Position numbers and translations under genes: made by a program. This document shows, in pieces, positions 17,563 to 26,693 of a stretch of 64,000 nt of DNA. This DNA is from Granulosicoccus sp045106475. GTDB taxonomy: Bacteria > Pseudomonadota > Gammaproteobacteria > Granulosicoccales > Granulosicoccaceae. Where the stretch lies: contig JBGCEO010000015.1 of assembly GCA_045106475.1 (NCBI GenBank), forward strand, positions 1 to 64,000, read 5' to 3'. How positions within the stretch are numbered: position 1 is the first letter of the stretch; each line of letters begins with the position of its first letter. The notes below the pieces were generated by a model, which worked only from the letters and a program-made list of their open reading frames with translations, was not told where the DNA came from and made no database searches.

Positions 17563-18921
17563 ATGCCAGATCAGCTCTCTCTAAGATTTCCTGACGACTT
17601 TCAATTTGGTGTCGCTACAGCTGCCTACCAAATAGAAGGTTCGGTGCTGGCGGATGGGCGTGGTGCTTCGATATGGGACACGTTTTCACACACGCCAGGG
17701 CGCGTATTGAATGGAGATACTGGAGATGTTGCGTGTGATCATTACAATCGCTGGGCAAAAGACCTGGATCTTATCCAGGAACTGGGCATCAGTGCTTATC
17801 GTTTTTCGATCGCCTGGCCCCGCTTGTTCAGCGAAGGCAGGGGGCAGCTCAATACTCGTGGGCTATCGTTTTATGATCGGCTGATTGACGGCTGCCTGGA
17901 ACGAGGCATAAGAGTCTTCCCTACTCTGTATCACTGGGATTTGCCACAGACTCTGGCAGACCAGGGCGGCTGGATGAATCGAGGAACGGCAGAGGCCTTC
18001 GCCGAATACGCAGCCATAGTAATGGACCATCTGGGCGATCGAGTCGATGCCATCACGACATTCAATGAACCCTGGTGCTCTGCCATTCTTGGGCACCTGA
18101 TCGGCATTCATGCTCCGGGTGAGCGTAACCTGGACCATGCCTTAGCCGTCGTTCACGGCCAACATCACGCTCATGGCCTGGCCGTCCAGGCCATGCGCGC
18201 ATCGCGCGATTCTGTCCAACTGGGTATCGTGCTCAACGCACAGTCGATTCACCCAGGTTCTGATAGTGATGCCGATCAAGAAGCAGCATTACGACATGAA
18301 GCTTTTCACAATGGTTTGTTCTTCGATCCTCTGTTCAAAGGCAGTTACCCTCCATTAGTTTGCGAGGCTCTAGGCGATCGTCTGCCAGAACACTGGCAAG
18401 ACGATATGGGCACTATTCAGCAGCCACTGGATTTTTGGGGACTCAACTATTACACGCCTACGTATGTTACTGACTCAGTCAATTCTGATGACGACTTTCC
18501 AACAACTATGTCAGCCAAACGTCCTTCTGTACCCAGAACCGATATAGGTTGGGAAATCGACCCGCAATCCTTTAAGCGTTTACTGCTAGAGCTTTATAAG
18601 CAATATGATCTGCCGCCTTGCTACATTACAGAAAACGGTGCAGCCTACAATCATGACGTACGGGAGGGAGTCGTTGATGATCAACCCCGCATTGACTATC
18701 TTCAGGGACATCTGCTGGCATTGAGAGAGGCCCTTACTCAGGGAATCGATGTCAAGGGTTACTTTGCCTGGAGCTTGATGGACAACTTCGAGTGGGCCGA
18801 GGGTTATGACATGCGCTTTGGTCTTGTACATGTGGACTATGCCACTCAAAAACGCACCCCGAAATCCAGCGCACGATGGTACCAGGCTTTATTGGAAGAG
18901 CAACACAGCAACCTTGACTAA
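17563..18921 (+). CDS. GH1 family beta-glucosidase
   Basis: The 452-residue enzyme is a full-length family 1 glycoside hydrolase, a TIM barrel with two catalytic glutamates. The acid/base is Glu169 in TFNEPW and the nucleophile is Glu357 in YITENGAAY. Other markers are FPDDFQFGVATAAYQIEG at the N-terminus, YRFSIAWPRL, TLYHWDLPQTL, and YFAWSLMDNFEWAEGYDMRFGLVHVDY near the end. It has no signal peptide, so it acts on imported disaccharides such as cellobiose or laminaribiose, hydrolysing terminal beta-glycosides. It is monocistronic here, with no sugar transporter next to it. A TATATAA stretch upstream may be part of its promoter. Confidence 0.96.
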   Translation: MPDQLSLRFPDDFQFGVATAAYQIEGSVLADGRGASIWDTFSHTPGRVLNGDTGDVACDHYNRWAKDLDLIQELGISAYRFSIAWPRLFSEGRGQLNTRGLSFYDRLIDGCLERGIRVFPTLYHWDLPQTLADQGGWMNRGTAEAFAEYAAIVMDHLGDRVDAITTFNEPWCSAILGHLIGIHAPGERNLDHALAVVHGQHHAHGLAVQAMRASRDSVQLGIVLNAQSIHPGSDSDADQEAALRHEAFHNGLFFDPLFKGSYPPLVCEALGDRLPEHWQDDMGTIQQPLDFWGLNYYTPTYVTDSVNSDDDFPTTMSAKRPSVPRTDIGWEIDPQSFKRLLLELYKQYDLPPCYITENGAAYNHDVREGVVDDQPRIDYLQGHLLALREALTQGIDVKGYFAWSLMDNFEWAEGYDMRFGLVHVDYATQKRTPKSSARWYQALLEEQHSNLD

Positions 18922-19128
18922 GGTTAACGTTTGCCTTGCCATAGCTGTCCAGAGGCGATACAGGCTTCACAAGAAGTAACCCACTGCTACGCTCAGCGAG
19001 CAAACTTGGGTTAATCCTAGAGAGCGATTGGCAGGTTATTTGTAACGTTTATAGCGTGTAAGCAACCAGCAAGGCGCACGGTGTATCAAAAAAGCGCTTT
19101 CGATTCTATCTAAACCGGGCAGATCCTC

Positions 19129-20295
19129 ATGACTATCATTCTATTTGTAGACAGTGATCAGGAAGCCCTTGATGCACAGTTAAAGCCCCTGGCTGAGATT
19201 CGACCAGACTGGGTGCTTATGACTGCCAACACTGGCAAACAAGCACTTGAACTGGTCAAAGCCCAATCAATAGATACCGTTATCAGTGAAACAGTTTTAA
19301 CGGACATGTCTGGATTCGACCTACTGGGTAACCTTCGAGCCAACTTCCCTCAAACCATACGCTTGACGCTATCAGCAGAAACTGACGCAGAAGTGGTTTT
19401 AGAATCAGCCAAGGCTAACCATCGCTTTATCGCAAAACCTACCACCACTCTGAGTTTGGCCACAGCCATCGATTGCTCCCTTCGGCTGAGAAGCTTTATG
19501 CAACACGACGACCTTGCTCAACTTGTAAACAACATAGATTCTCTACCCGCCTTACCTGCGATCTACAATGACATGATGACCGAGCTTGCTTCACCTAATG
19601 GATCGCTCTTGGCGGTTGGTGGCATTGTCGAAAAAGATACTGGCCTGACTGTTACCGTATTGCGTATTGTCAATTCGACCTTTTATGGACTCAGTCAGCG
19701 AGTTGAATCGGTAGCACAGGGGGTAACCTTGTTGGGCGTCCATTTAATCAAAAACATTGCCCTTACCGCTAAGGTCTTCTCCCAATTCAAGGGAAGCCAA
19801 CTAAGCCTGCGAAGACTAAGCCAGCTAAATGATCAGGCGATCAAGATGGGAGCGCTTTCCAATCAATTTGGACGCTACGCGAAGGTTTCCAGAAGCACCA
19901 ATGATCATAGTCAGATGGCTGGCATGCTGGCAAACGTCGGCGAGCTTATCGCCGCAATATTACCTGAAGGCGCCTCGGGCAAAAGCGAGTTTTCAAACGA
20001 ATTGGTGGGCGCTTATTTACTTCGATTATGGTTACTCCCTGATCCAATTGTCGAGGCAGTAGCTCTGCAGCACGAGTCACCACCCAAGTTTGTAGATTCG
20101 GTTACACCGCTGGTTATTTTGCACGCAATTCGTTATTTGCAAGATCACTTCACTGACGTCAACAATGAACAACAGCGCGAAAACTGCCAGCAGTATCTTG
20201 AAAGCTTCATATCCGAAGATGTGGTTGACCTTTGGCTTAATGCCTATGAAGATCTGGAGCAGCTAACATCATCGCAAACTCAGAGGGCGGCCTAG
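19129..20295 (+). CDS. Receiver-domain plus HDOD protein with Glu at the phospho-acceptor site
   Basis: The 388-residue protein has an N-terminal response-regulator receiver (1-120) and an HDOD domain (about 135-330, with LPALPAIYNDMMTELASPN and RIVNSTFYGLSQRVESVAQGVTLLGVHLIKNIALT). In the receiver, acidic Asp8 and Asp10, the Thr/Ser switch (TLSAET) and Lys (FIAKP) are kept, but residue 54, normally Asp, is Glu (VISETVL). Glu at this site often mimics the phosphorylated state, so the protein may be constitutively on or regulated by other means. HDOD proteins take part in signalling. No kinase is adjacent. The 3' end overlaps the opposite-strand lipoprotein gene by 27 bases. Confidence 0.88.
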   Translation: MTIILFVDSDQEALDAQLKPLAEIRPDWVLMTANTGKQALELVKAQSIDTVISETVLTDMSGFDLLGNLRANFPQTIRLTLSAETDAEVVLESAKANHRFIAKPTTTLSLATAIDCSLRLRSFMQHDDLAQLVNNIDSLPALPAIYNDMMTELASPNGSLLAVGGIVEKDTGLTVTVLRIVNSTFYGLSQRVESVAQGVTLLGVHLIKNIALTAKVFSQFKGSQLSLRRLSQLNDQAIKMGALSNQFGRYAKVSRSTNDHSQMAGMLANVGELIAAILPEGASGKSEFSNELVGAYLLRLWLLPDPIVEAVALQHESPPKFVDSVTPLVILHAIRYLQDHFTDVNNEQQRENCQQYLESFISEDVVDLWLNAYEDLEQLTSSQTQRAA

Positions 20296-21156
20296 GGGTG
20301 AATCACTGAGCAGAAAAGGCTCAAGAAGCAGTTGCGCTGCCTCGACAAGGTTGTTCCAGCTGTCCCGACACCGCTCTATTTTTTCCCGTTCTGCCTGAGC
20401 ATGCATCAGAGACCCACCTTTCTGCGGCAGCGCGCTCTCTATCTCTGACAAACTCTCTCCCTCCGGCAAGCGATCCTGCTCAAGCAGCTTGTCACCCTCG
20501 GCCATAGCCATCAGCGCCACCTCACTGCCCAGTATCCAACACTCAATCGTGTTTTGGCGCTCCTTGAACAGCTGGTGTGTGTGCCAATAGTCATCTAACG
20601 GACCGTTCAGTTTCTGAGATGCGTTTCCATAGGCTTGAATAGCCGTAGCCCATTTCTCAGCACCATTGGGCCAGTATGCAATCATGATGTAACTGGAGAG
20701 AGCCTCTACTGTGCTATCTGCAATGGCATTAGCATTCGCAACCAGACTATGACCTAACAAATGATACAAAGTGTACTCAAAAACAGCCACAGCATTAGCG
20801 TTAGCGTCAACATCGAGCTCTTCACTTTCTCCCGAATCTATTTCTGATGACACGACTGATTGTGTAAACGCGGCCCGTTCAAGATAACTGAATGGGATAA
20901 CAATGGAGTTGCTTGCACGGTTATAGTGCGGAAGTTCGCCTATACCTAACTCCAGAGTAAGCGGCTGCTCGAACACAAAATTTTCGTCCACCATCCTGAC
21001 AAAGTCCGGGATGACGTTGCTCCGCGATAAGTAGGAGGATAACAAAGGAGGCAAACTGGAATCTGTCGTCAACCAGCGTAGATTGACATCGGCTCTGAGC
21101 GTGCCGCAAGCCGTCAGTATTGAAAGATATGACAAAACAAGGAAAATACGATACAT
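20269..21156 (-). CDS. DUF4344-like lipoprotein with degenerate zinc-peptidase motif
   Basis: The 295-residue protein starts with a lipoprotein signal (MYRIFLVLSYLSILTAC, lipobox LTAC, Cys17). The rest resembles the putative metallopeptidase family DUF4344: a strand with NRASNSIVIPFSYLE, a helix with YTLYHLLGHSLVANANAIADSTVEALSSY, then WHTHQLFKERQNTIECWILGSE and a final RCRDSWNNL. In active members the helix carries HExGH; here it reads H132-L-L-G-H136, so the catalytic glutamate is missing. It is probably an inactive relative or has another role at the membrane. The family call comes from remembered pattern and is moderate. Confidence 0.6.
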   Translation of the reverse strand: MYRIFLVLSYLSILTACGTLRADVNLRWLTTDSSLPPLLSSYLSRSNVIPDFVRMVDENFVFEQPLTLELGIGELPHYNRASNSIVIPFSYLERAAFTQSVVSSEIDSGESEELDVDANANAVAVFEYTLYHLLGHSLVANANAIADSTVEALSSYIMIAYWPNGAEKWATAIQAYGNASQKLNGPLDDYWHTHQLFKERQNTIECWILGSEVALMAMAEGDKLLEQDRLPEGESLSEIESALPQKGGSLMHAQAEREKIERCRDSWNNLVEAAQLLLEPFLLSDSPLGRPLSLR

Positions 21157-21317
21157 AGCTAGTACATCAATTCGATGATCCAGATCGCTGGCTGAGCAGC
21201 ATGACCAAAATCAGTGGCTTAAATAGTCGTATATCAGCTGCACACTTACTTAGAACCCGCTTTTCTTCTCCTACACTAGTGCATGCAAGTCTGTTGTCAA
21301 TGGTTATTATTCTTTAG

Positions 21318-21722
21318 TCACCCACTAAAATGTCGAACACAGATGGCAGAAATGGTTGCTACGGAAGCCGATAGAAAAGTGCCCCAGAGCGTGTCTACCA
21401 GGCTCACGGCAGCAGACCAATTGCGCAGCGTGGCAAGATTAGTCATATCGTAGGTGCCGTACGCCATAAACCCGACAATAGCGCCATATAGCGCAACGTT
21501 TGTCAGCGGCAATTCTGTCTGCGTTGGTCTAACGGCCAAAAAAACCAGCCCCGCTGTATAAGCCAGGTAAAAAACAGAAGCAGGAAGGATTAAGAAATTC
21601 TTGCGCAGCAAATCACCTAGTTGAGATGAATAAAAAGACTTGGCAATCACAGCCAGCCAAAGGCCATCAATAATCAGGAAGGCAATAACAGCCGAGCTAT
21701 AGGCAATCAGGTAGGCTTTCAT
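21318..21722 (-). CDS. DUF2177 family membrane protein
   Basis: The 134-residue protein has four predicted membrane helices (about 5-27, 40-62, 72-92, 105-128) and the typical DUF2177 residues FLIIDGLWLAVIAKSFY and YGAIVGFMAYGTYDMTNLATLRNWS followed by DTLWGTFLS. The function of the family is not established. It follows the RluA-type gene closely on the same strand (12 bases) and may be part of that operon. The only plausible start is the ATG at 21722. Confidence 0.85.
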   Translation of the reverse strand: MKAYLIAYSSAVIAFLIIDGLWLAVIAKSFYSSQLGDLLRKNFLILPASVFYLAYTAGLVFLAVRPTQTELPLTNVALYGAIVGFMAYGTYDMTNLATLRNWSAAVSLVDTLWGTFLSASVATISAICVRHFSG

Positions 21723-21734
21723 CAGATCGATATC

Positions 21735-22391
21735 CTAATCTCGGTTTGTAAATCTTGCATCGCTGGAAATTCGTGTTCGAATACCACTGACTGGATGATC
21801 GAAAGCCAGGTATTCGGCATGGAGCATGAGTCGGTCTGACGCGCATCCGTACAATCGATCTCCTTGTATAGCGTTACCCAATCCCTGATTGTGCGCCATG
21901 TGTACTCGCAACTGATGTGTTCGACCTGTCAGCGGGAATAGTACTACACCATTTTCATGACCTTCTGTATCTCTGCGCCAGAGCGTTGTGGATGGTTTGC
22001 CATAACGCGCGCACACAATCTGCCGTGGTCTGTTTTCAATATCAACACGCAATGGCAGATGAATACGACCGCCCAGGCCCAACGGTGGTCGACTCAAGAG
22101 CGCTCTGTACCTTTTAGATACATGTCGATGCTCAAATTGCTGCTGTAGGATGCGATGTGCTGAGCGGGTTTTAGCCAATATCAGCAAACCCGATGTATCC
22201 ATATCAAGCCGATGAACCAACATCGGGCCATGTGCCTCAGAACGGGCAAGCCTGACGCGGCTTAGCACCGAATCAGGTTCTGTTCGTCCAGGCTGTGACA
22301 ACATCCCGGATGGTTTATCCACAACCAATAACGTGGCATCTTCAAATGCGATCGACAGATCCGGAATGCAGCAATAATTCTGTGACGCCAT
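21735..22391 (-). CDS. RluA-family pseudouridine synthase
   Basis: The 218-residue enzyme isomerises uridine to pseudouridine in RNA. The catalytic motif HRLDMDTSGLLILAKT carries the conserved Asp (third aspartate region of the RluA signature). VDKPSGMLSQPGR, KRYRALL and GRTHQLRVHMAHNQGLGNAIQGDRLYG are further RluA signatures. It lacks an N-terminal S4 domain, like RluA itself. I place the start at the ATG at 22391, two bases beyond the TauE stop. The reading frame extends farther upstream but would overlap tauE by 61 bases. Whether 23S rRNA or tRNA is modified cannot be said. Confidence 0.93.
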   Translation of the reverse strand: MASQNYCCIPDLSIAFEDATLLVVDKPSGMLSQPGRTEPDSVLSRVRLARSEAHGPMLVHRLDMDTSGLLILAKTRSAHRILQQQFEHRHVSKRYRALLSRPPLGLGGRIHLPLRVDIENRPRQIVCARYGKPSTTLWRRDTEGHENGVVLFPLTGRTHQLRVHMAHNQGLGNAIQGDRLYGCASDRLMLHAEYLAFDHPVSGIRTRISSDARFTNRD

Positions 22392-22393
22392 TC

Positions 22394-23164
22394 TTAAGGC
22401 CCGCCGATGATCGCGCGTCTGATCAGATTTATTCCAACCAGCAAGAAAAACCACAATAGCAGACGTTCAAAACGATGATCACTCAGCCGGCCTCGAACAA
22501 TTTCACCCATTCTGAATCCCAACAATGAAGGCAGGACCAACAAAACGGATAGGCTCAGTATGGACGCTCCCAATAAGCCTGCTTTCCAATAGCCGCCAAA
22601 TAGAACGCAGCTACCCAAAAACAACAAGACGCCGACCGTAGACACAAATTGTTCCTTTTTTAAGCGCCTTGCACTCAGGTAAATGAGAACAGGAGGTGCC
22701 CAGACGCTGACAATTCCACCCATGATCCCGGCCAGCACGCCAGTGACAATTTGCGCGGGTTTGTCGCGCTGCTCACTGATGGCGATAACAGGTCTATATA
22801 AACTGCTGGCCGCATAAAGCGTTACGATGACACCCAAAAATAACGTGACGTTCTTCTCGGGGATGTCTGCTGCCATCAGCGAAAAGATACCGATGAAGAG
22901 CAACATAACAAGCAAAAGCAGCCAGAAGCGCTGAAACACCCAGCGCACCTGGCGGCTTCGAAAAACCTGCCAGGCATTGGTGACCATCATTGGAATCACA
23001 ACCAGGGTTATTGCGGTGCGCGCGTCGGTAAACTGTGCCATCAGGCTGATTGCTACCGTCGGAAATCCAATACCCAATGCGCCCTTGATTATGCCTGCGA
23101 TCAGGTAGACGACAACTGCAGCCAGCATCAAATCTCGCAGGGCTGCATCAACAAGATCAATCAT
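22394..23164 (-). CDS. TauE/SafE family membrane permease
   Basis: The 256-residue protein has about eight membrane helices and the family signatures IAGIIKGALGIGFPTVAISLM at the N-terminus and GVLAGIMGGIVSVWAPPVLIYL in the middle, the two repeats of the TauE/SafE fold. These proteins export sulfite, sulfoacetate or related organic anions; the substrate here is not known. It lies between the SDR and the RluA gene on the minus strand, with stop and start almost abutting. It may belong to the same transcript as the sugar-acid cluster upstream. Confidence 0.9.
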   Translation of the reverse strand: MIDLVDAALRDLMLAAVVVYLIAGIIKGALGIGFPTVAISLMAQFTDARTAITLVVIPMMVTNAWQVFRSRQVRWVFQRFWLLLLVMLLFIGIFSLMAADIPEKNVTLFLGVIVTLYAASSLYRPVIAISEQRDKPAQIVTGVLAGIMGGIVSVWAPPVLIYLSARRLKKEQFVSTVGVLLFLGSCVLFGGYWKAGLLGASILSLSVLLVLPSLLGFRMGEIVRGRLSDHRFERLLLWFFLLVGINLIRRAIIGGP

Positions 23165-23225
23165 GAGTGGCTCATTTGTTCATCAATAAAGCGCTTAAGC
23201 ATGATTTCTCGTTAATCGGCACTAC

Positions 23226-24110
23226 TCAATGACCCTTAGTTTCTTGGATCTCTGCCCATAGAGCTCTAAGCCCTTGCTTGTAGTTAGGGTAACGATAGTC
23301 AAAGTCCAATGCTGATTTACTCAATTGATTATCGACACGCTTGTTTTCGCTGTAGAAGGATCGCGCCATTGGACTGATATCTGCAAACTGAAAATCCTGG
23401 GCCGGTGGAGCGGGTTTGCCTGCCAGCTCATGTGCAAAAGCAATAACATCCTGAGGCGCTGCCGGTAGGTCATCGCTTATGTTGAGCACGCCATCATACG
23501 ATGCGAGCGCAGCTTTGATGGTTGCCTGTGATAGATCCTCAACGTGTATGCGATTGAACACCTGCCCGGGTTTTATCAGCATACGTGCACGACCGCGTAT
23601 TGCATCGCTAACCGCGTTACGAGCCGGGCCGTAGATGCCTGACAATCGTAAAACAGCCACGGGTACTTCAAGGCTTTGGCCAAAAGCCTGCCAGGCTAAC
23701 TCTGCCTCACGGCGCATCAGAGATCGTGTTTGCGTCGAACTACACACTGTTGATTCGTTGACCCACTGGCCGCCGTGATCGCCATAGACGCCAATCGTTG
23801 ACAAATAGCCAATCCACTGCAACTTCGGTAGCTGAACGTGAGTAAAGGAACCCAAAGCAGTCAGCACGGGATCATGAAATGGTGCGGTTCGCATTGGCGC
23901 AACGCTGACAACAAGATGTGTTGTTTTCGCTAACTCTGCCTGTAATTGAGCACCAACATGACCATCGAAAATGACCCCGTGCAGGCCGGCAACTTTTAGC
24001 TCATCAACACCTGCGGCAGTTCTCTTTGTTCCACTGGCGCTTCCATGCTCTGCAGCATCTCGAGCGATTCGGACACCGCTAAAACCTGCCCCAAGCACTA
24101 AGGTATGCAC
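23226..24110 (-). CDS. NAD-dependent SDR (YeeZ-like epimerase/dehydratase family)
   Basis: The 294-residue protein has an N-terminal Rossmann motif (VLGAGFSGVRIARDAAEHG) and extended-SDR features: GYLSTIGVYGDHGGQWVNE (active-site region) and VLRLSGIYGPARNAV. The usual Tyr-x3-Lys is not preserved as such, since the sequence after STIGVYGDHGG lacks it. This fits the YeeZ-type atypical SDRs. The start is GTG at 24110. It follows the UxaA-type gene by 9 bases and is likely co-transcribed with it. The substrate is unknown. Confidence 0.82.
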   Translation of the reverse strand: MHTLVLGAGFSGVRIARDAAEHGSASGTKRTAAGVDELKVAGLHGVIFDGHVGAQLQAELAKTTHLVVSVAPMRTAPFHDPVLTALGSFTHVQLPKLQWIGYLSTIGVYGDHGGQWVNESTVCSSTQTRSLMRREAELAWQAFGQSLEVPVAVLRLSGIYGPARNAVSDAIRGRARMLIKPGQVFNRIHVEDLSQATIKAALASYDGVLNISDDLPAAPQDVIAFAHELAGKPAPPAQDFQFADISPMARSFYSENKRVDNQLSKSALDFDYRYPNYKQGLRALWAEIQETKGH

Positions 24111-24119
24111 GGCCGCTCA

Positions 24120-25700
24120 CTACATGGTTGCACCAATCTGCCATGGAACAAATTCGTTGTCTCCCAATCCATGTTTTTCACTGAGCGTGATAGCTCCTGA
24201 TGCCATCGAAAGCAGATATTGATAAATTCGCTCGCCCACATCTTTAACAGAATCGCCATCGCTGACAATGGTGCCAGCATTGATATCCATGTCATCGCTC
24301 AGTTGCCGATACATATCGGTATTGGTCGCGATTTTCATGCAAGGTGCAGGTTTACTGCCAAAGGTTGACCCTCTTCCCGTGGTAAACGCAACCAGATTAC
24401 AACCCGACGCTATTTGCCCTGTCACTGAAGCCGGGTCGTAGCCAGGTGAATCCATGAAAACAAAACCGCGGGCATCCAGCTGTTGAGCATAGCGAAATAC
24501 GCCATTTAAGGGGGTTGTACCGCCTTTGGCAACAGCTCCCAGGGATTTTTCCAGAATCGTGGTCAATCCTCCGAGTTTGTTTCCCGGGGACGGATTATTA
24601 TCCAGAGAACCATTATTGCGTTTAACGTATTCCTGCCACCAGGAGATACGCTGCATGAGCTCATCAGCCACATCATCGCTTGCCGCGCGCTGTGTCAACA
24701 AGTGCTCAGCACCATAGATTTCAGGCGTTTCTGCCAGCACAACCGTACCGCCTTGCTGTGTCAGTAGATCTGCCGCATAGCCCAATGCAGGATTAGCCGT
24801 GATTCCAGACCAGGCGTCGGAGCCGCCACATTGCAAGGCAAGCGTCAGTTCTGACGCAGCGCAAGGTTGGCGTTCGATGGCATTTACCTCGTCAAGCATA
24901 CTCGTGATTAACTCAACGCCACGCTCGATGGTCTTGACATGACCACCCGTGGTCTGGATGTTCATTGTGCGCAGCAAAGGACCACTGGCCAGCTTGTGTG
25001 ATTCAAGCGTACCGGCAATCTGACTGGTCTCGCATCCCAGGCCCACAATTAGTACCGCACCCACATTTGGATGACGCGCATAGCCTGCCAACACACGCTG
25101 CAGATTCTCGAAACCCTCACTGGCAGAATCCATCCCACAGCCGGTGCCGTGGGTAAACGCCGCTACACCGTCAACATTGTTATAGTTGTCCAGCGCACCA
25201 TCCTGAAATGCAGCAGCAATGCGATGGGCCACGGTAGCTGAGCAATTGACACTGCTGATCACGGCTATGTAGTTGCGAGTGCCACAGCGACCATCGGCAC
25301 GTTTATATCCCTGAAAAGAATCGGTGCAATTTACGACAGTTTGCTGCAGATCGGTTTTTCGCGCATGGGCAGTATCGTTGTTGGTAAAAGACAGATTATG
25401 GGTGTGAACCTGTTCGCCAGCCTTGATAGCCTGACTAGCCAAGCCAATCAGCTGTGCGTACTTAAGCACACGGCAACCTGTTTCCATATCGGCCAGTGCT
25501 ATTTTGTGTCCCTTCATGATTCGCTCAGCTATTGTGAGCGACGGACTTGATTGACCATCAACAGCGGGCATATCGAACACTTCGCCCGGCTTTAAGGTTC
25601 GCAGTGCTACAGCAACATTGTCGAGTGCGGACAACCTTAAAAAAGGTTGACCCGCAGATTGCTTGCCATCTAGCCAAACTACAGGAGTGGATTCAGCCAT
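24120..25700 (-). CDS. UxaA-type altronate/galactarate dehydratase family protein
   Basis: The 526-residue protein has an N-terminal SAF domain (about 1-100, with DNVAVALRTLKPGE) and a long C-terminal UxaA catalytic domain with GYKRADGRCGTRNYIAVISSVNCSATVAHRIA, FTHGTGCGM and GCETSQIAG. Members dehydrate D-altronate, D-galactarate or related sugar acids and depend on iron. Gene context (IlvD/Edd-type dehydratase, FAH hydrolase, SDR, beta-hydroxyacid dehydrogenase) points to an aldonate or deoxy-aldonate substrate rather than hexuronate, but this is inference. Its length is that of fused GarD/UxaA proteins, not the split archaeal type. Confidence 0.87.
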   Translation of the reverse strand: MAESTPVVWLDGKQSAGQPFLRLSALDNVAVALRTLKPGEVFDMPAVDGQSSPSLTIAERIMKGHKIALADMETGCRVLKYAQLIGLASQAIKAGEQVHTHNLSFTNNDTAHARKTDLQQTVVNCTDSFQGYKRADGRCGTRNYIAVISSVNCSATVAHRIAAAFQDGALDNYNNVDGVAAFTHGTGCGMDSASEGFENLQRVLAGYARHPNVGAVLIVGLGCETSQIAGTLESHKLASGPLLRTMNIQTTGGHVKTIERGVELITSMLDEVNAIERQPCAASELTLALQCGGSDAWSGITANPALGYAADLLTQQGGTVVLAETPEIYGAEHLLTQRAASDDVADELMQRISWWQEYVKRNNGSLDNNPSPGNKLGGLTTILEKSLGAVAKGGTTPLNGVFRYAQQLDARGFVFMDSPGYDPASVTGQIASGCNLVAFTTGRGSTFGSKPAPCMKIATNTDMYRQLSDDMDINAGTIVSDGDSVKDVGERIYQYLLSMASGAITLSEKHGLGDNEFVPWQIGATM

Positions 25701-25736
25701 ATGCGATTTCAGGGTGCCTCAGACTCGTTCAACTAA

Positions 25737-26615
25737 CTATTTATTGATTAGCCGCATGAGCGCTGGTACATAGTCTTCACCATGGCCTGCTTCAACAACC
25801 GAAGCCAATCGGGCGTGTGCCGCTCTGGGAAGAGTAGCATCAACACCCACTTCTTTTGCCATTGCATCGAAATATCCCATGTCTTTGTAGCCATTTTTTA
25901 ACGCAAATGACAACTTGGTTTCGTCACCTTCCACAGCTGCAGACATCATCCACTCAAAAAAGTCGCTCCGATTGGGTCCGGCAGCCATCACATCACGCAC
26001 CAGTTTCAAATCGACGCCACCCGCTCTTGCGGTTGCCATGGCTTCAGCAGCCAGGCAGGCCACTGCCATTGAGTAACCATTGTTGATCAATTTTATTCGA
26101 TGACCAATACCCAACCCGCCGACATGAAACAGATTTTCTGACATGGTTTCCAGCAGTGGTTTGGCGCGATTGAAATCGGCTTCACTACCGCCAGCCATCA
26201 TGTTCAAAGTTCCCTCCTCTGCTGCAGCGGAAGATTTACCCAAAGGAACATCCATCATGCTGCAACCCTGTTCAGATAGCGTTTTGCCCAAGGCCAACGT
26301 GGAATCAGGACGTGATGTCCCACAATCGATCAACAAAAATGGATTGTTGCCACGGGCCAGCAGACCATCACTGCCATTGACAATTTCTTCAACTGCATCA
26401 GAGGTTGTTACACACAGTATTATGATGTCGCAGTGCTCACGCAGCTCAGCGGGTGTCTTGACCTCTGTTGCCCCCATGCCCAGCAAACGTTCAACCGGCT
26501 CGCGCCGGGAGTGTCCCATCACTGTCAAGGGATAGCCTGCTGCACGAATATTTGCAGCCATACCAACGCCCATCGCTCCCAAGCCGATGAAACCAACACG
26601 CTCCAGATCACTCAT
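25737..26615 (-). CDS. Beta-hydroxyacid dehydrogenase (3-hydroxyisobutyrate dehydrogenase family)
   Basis: The 292-residue enzyme has the Rossmann start GFIGLGAMGVGMAANI and the family motifs LLIDCGTSRPDSTLALG, then DVPLGKSSAAAEEGTLNMMAGG, with a Lys in the active site (KLINNGYSMAVACLAAEA, catalytic Lys in HRIKLINN). The family oxidises 3-hydroxyacids such as 3-hydroxyisobutyrate, tartronate semialdehyde or L-threonate. In this sugar-acid cluster a 4- or 5-carbon hydroxyacid is the likely substrate. The start ATG at 26615 is clear. The gene is 78 bp downstream of the IlvD gene. Confidence 0.87.
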   Translation of the reverse strand: MSDLERVGFIGLGAMGVGMAANIRAAGYPLTVMGHSRREPVERLLGMGATEVKTPAELREHCDIIILCVTTSDAVEEIVNGSDGLLARGNNPFLLIDCGTSRPDSTLALGKTLSEQGCSMMDVPLGKSSAAAEEGTLNMMAGGSEADFNRAKPLLETMSENLFHVGGLGIGHRIKLINNGYSMAVACLAAEAMATARAGGVDLKLVRDVMAAGPNRSDFFEWMMSAAVEGDETKLSFALKNGYKDMGYFDAMAKEVGVDATLPRAAHARLASVVEAGHGEDYVPALMRLINK

Positions 26616-26693
26616 AATTTGCTTACTCTTATTACTTGACTATGGCTGCCTGCTAATAAAGGCAACCGTTGGTTTGAGACGTTCGTGAACAGT

